From: Planctomycetota bacterium
Lineage (GTDB): Bacteria > Planctomycetota > UBA8742 > UBA2392
Length of the DNA: 64,000 bases
Direction: 5' to 3'
Assembly: GCA_020845475.1 (NCBI GenBank)
Contig: JADLFN010000055.1
Coordinates: 43,873 to 107,872 of the forward strand
Within the stretch, counting starts at the first letter, position 1, and each line of letters begins with the position of its first letter. The notes under the pieces were generated by a model. It searched no databases. It saw only the letters and a list, made by a program, of their open reading frames with translations, and was not told the DNA's origin. The position numbers were made by a program, and so were the translations under genes. Shown piece after piece: positions 35,376-43,373 of this stretch.

Positions 35376-36497
35376 ATGCCAAAAGCCAAGAAGTCGGACT
35401 ATTTGAACAAGAACAGCCTCGTCAAGCACCTCGACATCACCCAGTTCAAGGACCTCGACAAGCTCGTGGCCGCCATGGGCGACACCAGCTTTCAGGCGCG
35501 CAACCTTTCGCGCGCGGCTGACATCTACGACATGGCCCTGCGCGACCAGGGCTGCAACGTGATCCTGTGTCTGGCCGGTTCGCTGGTCAGCGCGGGCCTC
35601 AAGAAAGTCATCACCGATCTCGTCAACAACAACATGGTGGACGCCATTGTCAGCACCGGCGCGATCGTCGTTGATCAGGACTTCTTTGAGGGCCTGGGGT
35701 TCTCGCACTACAAGGGCACGCCCTTTGTGAACGACGCCGAGCTGCGCGACCTCGCCATCGACCGCATCTACGACCACTACATCGACGAAGACGAGCTGCG
35801 CATCTGCGACGAGACGATGACCAAAATTATCAACGGTCTCGAGCCGCGCCCCTATGCCTCGCGCGAAATCATCCGCGAGATGGGCGCCTATCTCGCCAAG
35901 AACGGCAAGAAGCACGACGGCTTCGTGGAAGCCGCGTACAAGAAGAACGTGCCGATTTTCGTGCCCGCGTTCAGCGATTGCAGCGCAGGTTTCGGCATCG
36001 TGCTGCACCAGCACGAGCGCCTCAAGCAGGGCAAGCCCATGGTCACGTTTGACTCGGGCCGTGACTTCCTCGATCTCACGTACATCAAGATGTACTGCGG
36101 CCAGGACACCGGCATTCTGATGATCTCCGGCGGCGTGCCGAAGAACTTTACGCAGGACACGGTCGTCGCCGCCGAAGTGCTCGGCCACGACGCGCCCATG
36201 CACAAGTACGCGATTCAGTTGACCGTCGCCGACGAACGCGACGGCGCGCTCAGCGGCAGCACGCTCAAGGAAGCATCAAGCTGGGGCAAGGTTGATCTCA
36301 GCTACGAGCAGATGGTCTACGGCGAAGCCACGATCACGTTCCCGTTGATCGCCGGAGCCGTGTACGCCCGTGGAGCGCACAAGAGCCGCAAACCCCGCGA
36401 GCTGTCAAACTGGTTCGAAGGCCCGGCTTTCAAGTATCCCGCCGAGAAAGCCAAGGCCGCCGGCAAGTCCAAGAAGACTGCGCCCGTGGGCGCGTAA
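35376..36497 (+). CDS. Deoxyhypusine synthase family protein
   Basis: A 373-residue NAD-dependent aminobutyl transferase. Motifs include 'LAGSLVSAGLKKVITDLV', 'VSTGAIVVDQDFFEGLG', 'TFDSGRDFLDLT' and the catalytic lysine in 'LKEASSWGKVDLSYEQ' (the SWGK motif of deoxyhypusine synthase). Bacteria have no eIF5A, so the bacterial branch is thought to act in polyamine chemistry (homospermidine-type) or on an unknown acceptor. GGAGA precedes ATG 35376. Its last 33 codons are duplicated at 39769-39867, and a strong terminator follows. The lysine-rich C-terminal tail is unusual. Confidence 0.88.
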   Translation: MPKAKKSDYLNKNSLVKHLDITQFKDLDKLVAAMGDTSFQARNLSRAADIYDMALRDQGCNVILCLAGSLVSAGLKKVITDLVNNNMVDAIVSTGAIVVDQDFFEGLGFSHYKGTPFVNDAELRDLAIDRIYDHYIDEDELRICDETMTKIINGLEPRPYASREIIREMGAYLAKNGKKHDGFVEAAYKKNVPIFVPAFSDCSAGFGIVLHQHERLKQGKPMVTFDSGRDFLDLTYIKMYCGQDTGILMISGGVPKNFTQDTVVAAEVLGHDAPMHKYAIQLTVADERDGALSGSTLKEASSWGKVDLSYEQMVYGEATITFPLIAGAVYARGAHKSRKPRELSNWFEGPAFKYPAEKAKAAGKSKKTAPVGA

Positions 36498-36517
36498 CCG
36501 TGGGTTTACGCAGCGAG

Positions 36518-36550
36518 AAGAAGGGGCCCCGGGCCCCTTCTTTCGTTTTC
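36518..36550 (+). terminator. Rho-independent terminator after deoxyhypusine synthase
   Basis: An 11-bp stem (AAGAAGGGGCC with its complement) around a 3-base loop, followed by a T-rich run (TTCGTTTT). Confidence 0.8.
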
Positions 36551-36677
36551 AGAGTTTGACCGACCTCAGCGGGCGGCCCCGTCCGGAATACAAGCGACAC
36601 AAACATGAGAATGGCCCTTGACGCTACTGGGCGGGGGGGGCGTAAACTCACGCAAGTTAAGGCGAGGAGAGTCAAGC

Positions 36678-37610
36678 ATGCCAACTTCGGGCGCAGAAAA
36701 TGCCGGGTCAGACTTTCTTCAGCCGCACATTGTGGAGACCGCGCCGGTGCCGCTCCAGATTGCACGGCACATGCCGGTGCGCTACGTCAACGGTCGAGCT
36801 ATGAGTTTTGCGGTTATCGGCAAGATGCAGCCGGGTATCGCCCTTGGCGCCTGCCTCGATTACACCTTGCAGGACTACGAGATCGAGCAGGCGACCTACA
36901 TCTACGGCGAACTTGTTTCGGCGTTCCAGACTTGTTCGACCACGCAGGACATCACAGGCGGCCCGAACAACCTAAACAACGCCCTGCGCAAGAAGGCCGA
37001 GCGCCGGCTACAGCAGCTTTTCTGGGAATTGATCGACACCGGCGTGGCGGGAAGCGGCAGATTTCTCGGCCTCGCCGGTTTGCTACCTGCGGGACAGAGG
37101 GTGGTCGTCGGCGGCGTACCGACACTGGCGCAGTTTGACCGGGCCCTTTCACTCGTCGTTGACAACGAGGCTCACCCGACCGCGATCATGAGCAACTGGG
37201 GAGCCCTGAGAAGGTACCTGGATCTGCTTCGCACTGCGGGCCTCAAACCCGATCTGGTGGAAACTCAGTGGGCCGACCCGATTCGCGGCGTCGTCCCCGG
37301 GAAAGTCGTCAGCGTCTATGGAACGCCGTGGTACATTAACGGTGCGATGACGACGCGGCCTGAAGGCACCAACATCTACTTCATGGTTCTTGGCGATAAC
37401 GGCGAAGCAAGGCCGGGACATGGTCTGACAATGATCATGCCCGCCGAGCGCCGGGGCAACCCGTACATCGAGCGCGAATGGCCGATGCTGAAGACGGATG
37501 GCAGCCTAATGCCCACATCGACCATCACCCGAGCCTTACATTGGCCTGTCGGCTACGCGCTCGGCAGCATGGGTGCGGTTTCGATGCTTGAGAACATCAC
37601 GCCATTGTAA
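36678..37610 (+). CDS. HK97-fold major-capsid-like / encapsulin-like protein (putative)
   Basis: A 310-residue protein. I do not see an enzyme motif; the order of elements matches phage major capsid proteins: an N-arm leading to 'PVRYVNGRAMSFAVIGKMQP'; a long helical spine (about 85-118, 'NNALRKKAERRLQQLFWELI'); 'FLGLAGLLPAGQ'; a helix plus 'PTAIMSNWGALRRYLDLLR'; then 'VVSVYGTPWYI' and 'TNIYFMVLGD'; and a final 'RALHWPVGYALGSMGAVSML'. The last element is the typical end of such coat proteins. No portal, terminase, protease or scaffold gene is nearby. GAGGAG precedes ATG 36678. It could be a domesticated shell, a prophage relic, or a look-alike fold. Confidence 0.5.
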   Translation: MPTSGAENAGSDFLQPHIVETAPVPLQIARHMPVRYVNGRAMSFAVIGKMQPGIALGACLDYTLQDYEIEQATYIYGELVSAFQTCSTTQDITGGPNNLNNALRKKAERRLQQLFWELIDTGVAGSGRFLGLAGLLPAGQRVVVGGVPTLAQFDRALSLVVDNEAHPTAIMSNWGALRRYLDLLRTAGLKPDLVETQWADPIRGVVPGKVVSVYGTPWYINGAMTTRPEGTNIYFMVLGDNGEARPGHGLTMIMPAERRGNPYIEREWPMLKTDGSLMPTSTITRALHWPVGYALGSMGAVSMLENITPL

Positions 37611-37643
37611 ACGATCCCCGGCGATTGATTCTTGGAGCCAACC

Positions 37644-38048
37644 ATGAACCTCAACGGTCAATTAATGATGACAGAAGTTTTTCCGGATATGTATCCAAGT
37701 GACAGGCAGAGCTGCGTTGGATGCAATGGTGAACGTGATCCGTTGACGAAGAAGGAGTCGGATGCGCATGCGGGTGACGCGGCATTTGCGTTTGCGATGC
37801 CACGTGGACCTGCTGAGGCCCCGCCTGAACCTTTCGCGGCGGGTTGTGTATCCGGCACGATGGTTTCCAGCTATCACTGGTATCGTTGCCGAAGCCCTAT
37901 CGGCTCGATAGGAATCATTGGAAAGCACTGGTATTGTGAAAACGGGTCTTGGAAGAAACTGCCAAGCACCGACACCGGCTGCATGGATGCAAAGACGGCC
38001 AACGAATGGATTGAAGGCTATAGAAAATTGGGGCTGATGGAGAATTGA
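37644..38048 (+). CDS. Cysteine-rich small protein, hypothetical
   Basis: A 134-residue protein with six cysteines: a CxxC near the N-terminus ('SCVGCNGERD') and four in the last half ('GCVSG', 'YRCRSP', 'WYCENGSW', 'TGCMD'). The spacing of aromatic residues and Cys in the second half recalls small disulfide-bonded modules. No signal peptide is obvious. It lies 33 bp after the capsid-like gene with its own GGAG, and overlaps the next start by one base. As the first gene downstream of a putative shell it is a cargo or decoration candidate, by position only. Confidence 0.5.
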   Translation: MNLNGQLMMTEVFPDMYPSDRQSCVGCNGERDPLTKKESDAHAGDAAFAFAMPRGPAEAPPEPFAAGCVSGTMVSSYHWYRCRSPIGSIGIIGKHWYCENGSWKKLPSTDTGCMDAKTANEWIEGYRKLGLMEN

Positions 38049-38698
38049 TGTTCAAAGAGCGCACGCGCTGCCTGTTGAAAGCAACCATACCACTGCTTTT
38101 GTTTGTTGTTCTCGCTGGTGCGGTTTCGCTTGGTGTTAGTCGATTGATCCCCGACAAGGGCGCCGACTATTATCCGGGAATCACGATCGGTTCTGTTACT
38201 CTACTGTTGGGTCAAAAGAAGTCTCAGATAATTGGTTACACGCACCGCAAAGGCCAGCCATCCGAGGTCCGCCGTGAGTGGCACGAGAACGGGCAACTTG
38301 CCCGTGACAATATTGCCTTCGATGCTGGCGGCCACCAAACATCGTTTTTGCAAGATGAGCCTGATGGCGCGGGGCCGTCAGCCGTCCCGACTGCAAGCTT
38401 TGAGTCATCACGGCAGAAATTGGCCTTTCCGCGCGAACTCGATCGCATTTACGATCAAAGCGGACGCTTGGTACTTGAATGGGAGTATCGCAAAGGGGTT
38501 ACAGCAAGGGCCACTTGGTATTGGCCCGAGACCGGCAGGGTTCGAACTTCGCGAGGGATGGACGATTTGACCCAAAACGGCGAAGAGCAAGCTTGGGATC
38601 AGTCCGGTCGCCTGGTGTTTCATGGCCGGTTTGATCATGGAAAGTTAATCGAGGTTCTCAGCGGGGACATTTCGGCGCCGGCTCGACCGCCCGAATAG
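38048..38698 (+). CDS. Signal-anchored protein with MORN_2/YwqK-like repeats
   Basis: A 216-residue protein with an N-terminal transmembrane helix (about 11-35) and repeats of the MORN_2 type found in YwqK-like proteins: 'EVRREWHENGQLARDNIAF', 'YDQSGRLVLEWEYRKG' and 'AWDQSGRLVFHGRFDHGKLI'. Such repeats form extended beta sheets and occur in antitoxin-like and surface proteins. Its ATG overlaps the stop of the Cys-rich gene (TGATG). By eye the base composition is less GC-rich than flanking genes, which fits transfer. Confidence 0.6.
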   Translation: MFKERTRCLLKATIPLLLFVVLAGAVSLGVSRLIPDKGADYYPGITIGSVTLLLGQKKSQIIGYTHRKGQPSEVRREWHENGQLARDNIAFDAGGHQTSFLQDEPDGAGPSAVPTASFESSRQKLAFPRELDRIYDQSGRLVLEWEYRKGVTARATWYWPETGRVRTSRGMDDLTQNGEEQAWDQSGRLVFHGRFDHGKLIEVLSGDISAPARPPE

Positions 38699-38713
38699 CG
38701 CCTTTGGTGTGCC

Positions 38714-39703
38714 ATGAAAACGATACTCATTGTCTTGGCTGGAGGAGCTCTGGGCTTCGCGCTTTCCGTGGCATTCTTGCTGTCTGGTGTTGGTCACTCT
38801 TCTCGTACCACTTCCAACTTGGGTTCGATTGCCGCTTGCGCCGACAAAGAAGCGCCCGCGCCGCGGTCGCGCGATTTCGTCCCGGACTTGCAAGCGTTGC
38901 GCGACGAATCCAAGGACTTGAAAACGTCGCTTGCCGCGCTGAAGACGGAGCTTTCCGACCTTCGAGCCCAATTGCGTGCCGCCAAAGATCCTCCCGACTC
39001 GCCGCGCGAGCGCGAAAAGACTCCTTCTCATGCGCTGGCTACGCCTGAGGCGGAGGCCGCATGGCTTCGCCTCATGCTCCGCGAAATCCGGCCCAAGGCT
39101 TACGAAGAGGCCACTGAAATTGTGGAAAAGCGGTTCGTGCCGGCCCTCAAGAAATATTATCTGGACCGAAAGACCTGCGTTGGTGCCGACCTCGAATCGC
39201 TTATGCCGTCCAACCTTGGCAAGACTTTGTGGCGCTGGAGTGACTTCTCGTTCACAGTTACAAATGTGAACGAGGCCGAGATTCAACTAGATGCGGACCC
39301 CGAATTGCCGAAGCTGAGCGCGACGATCCGTTTCGGCGAGGAAGTCAAAACCCTCGACGACCGAATGGAGCTGGTGGGTTGGAACAAGTTGCCTCACTGG
39401 CAAGAGGAAGCCCCCCTGCCGCGAGGAGAGGCCAGGGTGTCTACCGCGAGAGCTTCGCTGGGCGCGCTCAAAGATCGCGTGCGCGTATTTTACGTGCGCA
39501 AAAATGCACTGCCGAAATCTATGGCCGACCTCGACGTTTCCGACGCGGAGCTTCAAAGCGACGATTTCAACGCCTCCGACTATTCGTTCAGTGGCACCGA
39601 AGAGGCCTTTGTCATCACCTGCCGCGCTGTTTTCAAGGATGATCCCTACGACCTCACGGTCACCGTGAACCTTAAGACGGGCGAGGCATCTTTCAATCGC
39701 TGA
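38714..39703 (+). CDS. Membrane-anchored coiled-coil protein with pilin-like C-terminus
   Basis: A 329-residue protein: signal anchor (about 1-25), a heptad-rich coiled coil (about 55-92, 'LKTSLAALKTELSDLRAQLR'), a central region of unknown fold, and a C-terminal part 'LGALKDRVRVFYVRKNALPK' followed by alternating strands. That part reads like the helix-to-globular transition of type IV pilins and pseudopilins, but it is placed in the middle of the protein. No prepilin cleavage site is seen. No family is recognised with confidence. It is the last gene of the island. Confidence 0.5.
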   Translation: MKTILIVLAGGALGFALSVAFLLSGVGHSSRTTSNLGSIAACADKEAPAPRSRDFVPDLQALRDESKDLKTSLAALKTELSDLRAQLRAAKDPPDSPREREKTPSHALATPEAEAAWLRLMLREIRPKAYEEATEIVEKRFVPALKKYYLDRKTCVGADLESLMPSNLGKTLWRWSDFSFTVTNVNEAEIQLDADPELPKLSATIRFGEEVKTLDDRMELVGWNKLPHWQEEAPLPRGEARVSTARASLGALKDRVRVFYVRKNALPKSMADLDVSDAELQSDDFNASDYSFSGTEEAFVITCRAVFKDDPYDLTVTVNLKTGEASFNR

Positions 39704-39759
39704 CTCGATCACGCTTGCCGCAGAATCAAAGCGTTGTCATTCTCTGCGCCTCCCGACGC

Positions 39760-39870
39760 CGCAAGGCCCGCGAGCTATCGAACTGGTTCGAAGGCCCGGC
39801 CTTTAAATACCCCGCCGAAAAAGCCAAGGCCGCCGGCAAGTCCAAAAAGACCGCGCCGGTAGGGGCGTAA
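39760..39870 (+). pseudogene. Duplicated 3' end of deoxyhypusine synthase
   Basis: Positions 39769-39867 encode the same 33 residues as the end of the gene at 35376-36497 ('RELSNWFEGPAFKYPAEKAK' onward to 'APVGA'), in a frame with no start or upstream domain. Twelve of 33 codons differ and all twelve changes are synonymous. Its own terminator follows at 39898. It is either the remnant of a second full-length paralogue or the original gene end displaced by insertion of the island. Confidence 0.85.
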
Positions 39871-39877
39871 CTGCTTG

Positions 39878-39904
39878 AACACGAAGGAGCGAAGAAACGA
39901 AGGG
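39878..39904. repeat. 27-bp inverted repeat, left arm
   Basis: Starts AACACGAAGGAGCGAAG; its inverted partner is at 40318-40344 with two mismatches. Together they bracket the leftward membrane gene 39927-40268. Confidence 0.75.
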
Positions 39905-39928
39905 GACGGATGTCCCCTTCGTTCGTTT
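39898..39928 (+). terminator. Terminator after the deoxyhypusine synthase remnant
   Basis: A 10-bp perfect stem (CGAAGGGGAC) around GGAT, followed by TTCGTTTA. It may also serve the convergent membrane gene. Confidence 0.7.
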
Positions 39929-40268
39929 ACCCGCTTAGTCTCCACGCCACGTATGCAATCCACATGCCCAACAACAGGGGGTTCAGCATTCGCACCAAGT
40001 GCGCACTGCGTTGCAGTAATCCCGTGACCGAGCCAAGTAGAAGCAGCAGGGGTGTTAGTCCCAGTACCAACGCATACCCTAGCCACATGTCGGTTTGGGC
40101 GCTGTCGAATGATTCGGCGTCGCCCTCCTTGGCGTAAACGAACAACGTCATTGACGCGAGGAACAGCAATACATGGCCCATGACAAACAACGCCAATGCC
40201 GCGAACATACTCAACACGGCGGTCTGCTCGTAAGTCAGCCATCGTGAACTGTGCTTTGATTCAGGCAT
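39927..40268 (-). CDS. Small polytopic membrane protein, hypothetical
   Basis: A 113-residue protein with three hydrophobic helices: about 15-40 ('VLSMFAALALFVMGHVLLFL'), 65-85 ('YALVLGLTPLLLLLGSVTGL') and 92-110. No family is recognised. ATG 40268 was chosen over a GTG nine bases upstream. It is on the opposite strand from its neighbours and sits between 27-bp inverted repeats, as if inserted or inverted. Confidence 0.55.
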   Translation of the reverse strand: MPESKHSSRWLTYEQTAVLSMFAALALFVMGHVLLFLASMTLFVYAKEGDAESFDSAQTDMWLGYALVLGLTPLLLLLGSVTGLLQRSAHLVRMLNPLLLGMWIAYVAWRLSG

Positions 40269-40317
40269 TGTCGGCACCAGGGCAATATCGGCATTCTAGC
40301 GTTCGAGATTGTGCGAA

Positions 40318-40344
40318 CCCTTCGCTTCTTCGTTCCTTCGTGTT
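40318..40344. repeat. 27-bp inverted repeat, right arm
   Basis: Inverted partner of 39878-39904, 25 of 27 positions matching. It ends 12 bases before hldD. Confidence 0.75.
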
Positions 40345-40356
40345 AAACATTGCCCC

Positions 40357-41310
40357 ATGGCACTACCTGCAAAATCCGTTCGTTGGCGCGTCGTTGTTAC
40401 TGGCGGCGCTGGTTTTATCGGCTCAACTCTCGTCAAGCGCATTGAGCGCGAGTGGGAGAACGCCGAGGTCACGGTGATTGACGACTTCCGTTCCGGCCAC
40501 TTCAAGAATCTTGAAGGTTTTCGCGGCGAAGTGATCGCCCAGAACCTGGCCAAGATCAAGCTCAAGGACTTCCTCGAGCCCAAGGCAGTTGACGCCATCT
40601 TCCATCTCGCCAGCATCACCGACACGCGCGAGCAAGACCAGCGCAAGATGACCTGGGATAACGTCGAAAGTTTCCGCCGCCTGCTTGAGTTCGCGCGCGA
40701 AAAGCAAATCCCGATCACCTACGCCAGCAGCGCGGCTACCTACGGCATCGACGCGCGCATCAATAGTGAAACCGACGAGCGCAAACCGGCGAACGTGTAC
40801 GGCTTTTCCAAGGTGCAGCTCGAAAATCTCGCCGCCAAATACCTGAGCGAACCCGACTTGCAGGGCTGGAAAATCGCAGGCACCCGCTATTTCAATGTGT
40901 ATGGCCCCGGCGAAGCCCACAAGGGCCCCATGGCCAGCATGATCTACCAGCTCTACCTGCAAATGAAGGCCGGCAAGAAGCCGCGCGTGTTCAAGGCGGG
41001 TGAGCAAAAGCGCGATTTCGTGCATGTTGATGATGTGGTGAACTGCACGCTGCTGGCCATGAACAGCGGCAAGAGCGGCGTGTTCAACGCCGGCAGCGGC
41101 GAGGCGCGCAGCTTCAACGATGTGATCAGCGTGCTCAACCACGAGATGGAAACCAACTTCAAGCCCGAGTACATCGAGAACCCGTTCGCGTTCTTCCAGC
41201 CGTTTACACAGGCTGACCTCGCGCGCTCGAGCAAGGAACTGGGCTACAAGCCGAAGTACAATCTCGAAGCGGGCATCAAGCAGTACGTGGCGTGGCTCGA
41301 GAAGAAGTAG
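40357..41310 (+). CDS. hldD: ADP-L-glycero-D-manno-heptose 6-epimerase
   Basis: A 317-residue short-chain dehydrogenase-type epimerase that makes the heptose precursor for lipopolysaccharide inner core. It has the NAD(P) site 'VVVTGGAGFIGSTLVKRIE', the HldD-like region 'ITDTREQDQRKMTWDNVESF', 'YASSAATYG', and the catalytic YxxxK in 'NVYGFSKVQLENL'; 'GTRYFNVYGPGEAHKGPMAS' and 'KRDFVHVDDVV' follow. Its presence argues for a Gram-negative outer membrane with heptose-containing LPS. ATG 40357 was chosen by family similarity. Confidence 0.88.
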   Translation: MALPAKSVRWRVVVTGGAGFIGSTLVKRIEREWENAEVTVIDDFRSGHFKNLEGFRGEVIAQNLAKIKLKDFLEPKAVDAIFHLASITDTREQDQRKMTWDNVESFRRLLEFAREKQIPITYASSAATYGIDARINSETDERKPANVYGFSKVQLENLAAKYLSEPDLQGWKIAGTRYFNVYGPGEAHKGPMASMIYQLYLQMKAGKKPRVFKAGEQKRDFVHVDDVVNCTLLAMNSGKSGVFNAGSGEARSFNDVISVLNHEMETNFKPEYIENPFAFFQPFTQADLARSSKELGYKPKYNLEAGIKQYVAWLEKK

Positions 41311-41311
41311 C

Positions 41312-42109
41312 ATGCCCAACATCGGCCCCGATGCAGAAAGTTACAACGCCGCCATTCGCGCCGGCGCGCCGCATACGTTTGCACACACCATAGAGGAATG
41401 GGGCTTCCGCGACGATGTTGGGCGGCGCAAGCGCCGCCGCGTAGCGCTGGTGTTGTTCGCAATGGCGCTGCTGGCACTGGGCGCAACGTTGTTCCTGCTC
41501 GTGCGCGTTGGCGGCAACAATTCCCACGCGGTGAAGGCCGGCCAGTGGTATCGCGCCGCGCAGATGAACGAAACGGATCTCGCCCGCACGATTGAAGAGC
41601 GCAAAATACGCACCGTGCTCAGGTTGGTGGGGGGCGATGACTCCGACAAAGCCGACCATGAAAGTGACCGGCGCGTGTGCGAAAAGCGCGGCGTGAACCT
41701 GTTGATGGCCAAAATGGCGGCTTCGCGCCTTCCGTGGCGCAGCGAACTTTCAACCTTGTTTGCCTACTTGGACCTGATTGCGAGCGACGCAAGGATGCAG
41801 CCGGTATTGGTGCATTGTTCACAGGGCAGCGACCGCACCGGGCTTGTCAGTGTGATCTGGCTGCATGACTACCAGGGCGAGAAGATGGAGGACGCGCGCG
41901 GGCAACTGGCGTTCTTTCCTTACATGCACGTTAGCTGGGGTGAAGCGCGCAGCATGGGCGAATTCCTTGACATGTTCGAGGCCTACGCTCGTGATCACCA
42001 GGGCGCGAAGATCCGCGACTGGGCGCGCGAGCACTACTTTGAGGAAAAGCCGGGCCGCGAAATTGGCAAGTGGTACGACGGCAAGGTGTACGCGCCGCGC
42101 AAGCCTTGA
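41312..42109 (+). CDS. Membrane-anchored dual-specificity/tyrosine phosphatase
   Basis: A 265-residue protein with one transmembrane helix (about 45-68, 'VALVLFAMALLALGATLFLL') and a phosphatase domain. The CX5R signature is 'LVHCSQGSDRTGLVSV', with a candidate general-acid Asp earlier in the domain. The domain recalls Siw14/DSP-type enzymes acting on phosphotyrosine or inositol pyrophosphates. It starts one base after the hldD stop and is probably co-transcribed; a role in envelope polysaccharide regulation is inference. Confidence 0.82.
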   Translation: MPNIGPDAESYNAAIRAGAPHTFAHTIEEWGFRDDVGRRKRRRVALVLFAMALLALGATLFLLVRVGGNNSHAVKAGQWYRAAQMNETDLARTIEERKIRTVLRLVGGDDSDKADHESDRRVCEKRGVNLLMAKMAASRLPWRSELSTLFAYLDLIASDARMQPVLVHCSQGSDRTGLVSVIWLHDYQGEKMEDARGQLAFFPYMHVSWGEARSMGEFLDMFEAYARDHQGAKIRDWAREHYFEEKPGREIGKWYDGKVYAPRKP

Positions 42110-42175
42110 GCTTTCCAACTGTGCGCACTAGCATCGCGGCCCTTTACGGGTCGCCTAGGCATTTGGGAGATAATC

Positions 42176-43216
42176 ATGGCCAAGGATGAAGTGATGCAGC
42201 GCCGCATGCAGGCCGTTGAAATGGCCATGTCGCAGATCGAGAAGAACCACGGCAAGGGGTCGCTCATGAAGCTGGGCGACCGGCCCACGGTGGAAATCAA
42301 CGGCATTACAACAGGCGCCTTGAGCATTGATTTGGCGCTGGGCGGCAAAGGCATTCCGCGCGGCCGCATTGTTGAAATCTACGGCCCTGAAAGCAGCGGC
42401 AAGACCACGCTGGCGCTTCAAGTGGTGGCCAACGCCATGCGCGCAGGCGGCATGGCGGCGTTTATCGACGCCGAGCACGCCCTCGATCCTGCCTATGCCA
42501 AGCAACTGGGCGTTGACGTTGACAACCTCTATGTGAGCCAGCCCGATTCCGGCGAACAGGCGCTGGACATCTGCGAAACGCTGGTGCGCTCGAACGCGTT
42601 CGACATCATCGTGGTCGACAGTGTGGCGGCGCTGGTGCCCAAGAGCGAGCTCGAGGGCGACATGGGCGACGCACAGATGGGCTCGCAAGCGCGCCTCATG
42701 AGCCAGGCCATGCGCAAGCTCACGGCGGCCGTCAGCCGCGCCAATACGGCGCTGATCTTCATCAACCAGATACGCATGAAGATCGGTGTCATGTTCGGCA
42801 ACCCGGAAACAACGACGGGCGGCAACGCGCTGAAATTCGCGGCCACGCAGCGCATCGAAGTAAGGCGCGGCGCGCCCATCAAGGTGGGCGAGGAAGTGAT
42901 CGGCAACGAGGTGAGCGTCAAGGTGGTCAAGAACAAGCTCGCACCGCCCTTCAAGAAGGTGGTGGTCGAGATGATCTTCGGCGAAGGCATCTCGCGCGAG
43001 GGTGATTTGCTGGAGATGGGCGCAACCTGCGGCGTGATCAAACGCAGCGGTGCGTGGTGGACGTTTGGCAACGTCAAGCTCGGCCAGGGCAAGGAAAACG
43101 CCAAGGTGTTCCTGCGCGAGAACCGCGACGAAGAAAAGAAGCTCGAGCACGCCGTGCGCGAAGCCCTGGCGCTGAATCCCGAGGCAATGAAAAAGGGCGG
43201 CAAGGATTCGGAGTAA
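42176..43216 (+). CDS. recA: Recombinase RecA
   Basis: A 346-residue RecA, the DNA strand-exchange and SOS coprotease. Walker A is '[13 protein letters not shown]' (about 67-79), Walker B is '[12 protein letters not shown]', and the L1/L2 regions are intact ('[20 protein letters not shown]'). The length is typical. TTGGGAGA lies six bases before the ATG. No LexA-type box was recognised in the 66-bp upstream gap. Confidence 0.97.
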   Translation: MAKDEVMQRRMQAVEMAMSQIEKNHGKGSLMKLGDRPTVEINGITTGALSIDLALGGKGIPRGRIVEIYGPESSGKTTLALQVVANAMRAGGMAAFIDAEHALDPAYAKQLGVDVDNLYVSQPDSGEQALDICETLVRSNAFDIIVVDSVAALVPKSELEGDMGDAQMGSQARLMSQAMRKLTAAVSRANTALIFINQIRMKIGVMFGNPETTTGGNALKFAATQRIEVRRGAPIKVGEEVIGNEVSVKVVKNKLAPPFKKVVVEMIFGEGISREGDLLEMGATCGVIKRSGAWWTFGNVKLGQGKENAKVFLRENRDEEKKLEHAVREALALNPEAMKKGGKDSE

Positions 43217-43256
43217 CGCCGCCCTGCCGGGTGCTGGAGCGATTTCTTTTCGTTTG

Positions 43257-43262
43257 TACACT
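43257..43262 (+). promoter_or_regulatory. Candidate -10 element upstream of alaS
   Basis: TACACT, seven bases before the ATG at 43270 and about 110 bases before the alaS start. It could give a leaderless mini-ORF transcript that continues into alaS. Confidence 0.4.
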
Positions 43263-43269
43263 CGCGCCC

Positions 43270-43323
43270 ATGAAGTGCGGCATGCACATCCATGCGTGGA
43301 GCGCCGAGCGGCGAGCTAGTTAG
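43270..43323 (+). CDS. Putative 17-residue leader peptide before alaS
   Basis: ATG at 43270 opens a 17-codon frame (MKCGMHIHAWSAERRAS) ending in TAG. It has no Shine-Dalgarno but lies seven bases behind TACACT, like other apparent leaderless starts here. Its stop is 50 bases before alaS. It has three Ala codons (GCG, GCC, GCT). A role in attenuation of alaS is speculation. Confidence 0.3.
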   Translation: MKCGMHIHAWSAERRAS

Positions 43324-43373
43324 CGCAAGCTGACTGGATTCTTCTTTGGCTCGCTGCATTGCAGCAATTACGG

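Noticed and set aside
36498..39760. Complete prophage or integrative element
   Set aside because: Only a capsid-like gene is present; there is no integrase, terminase, portal, tail or lysis gene.
42155..43261. 368-codon open frame on the minus strand
   Set aside because: It is a shadow of recA on the opposite strand; composition is His/Ala/Arg-rich with no motif.
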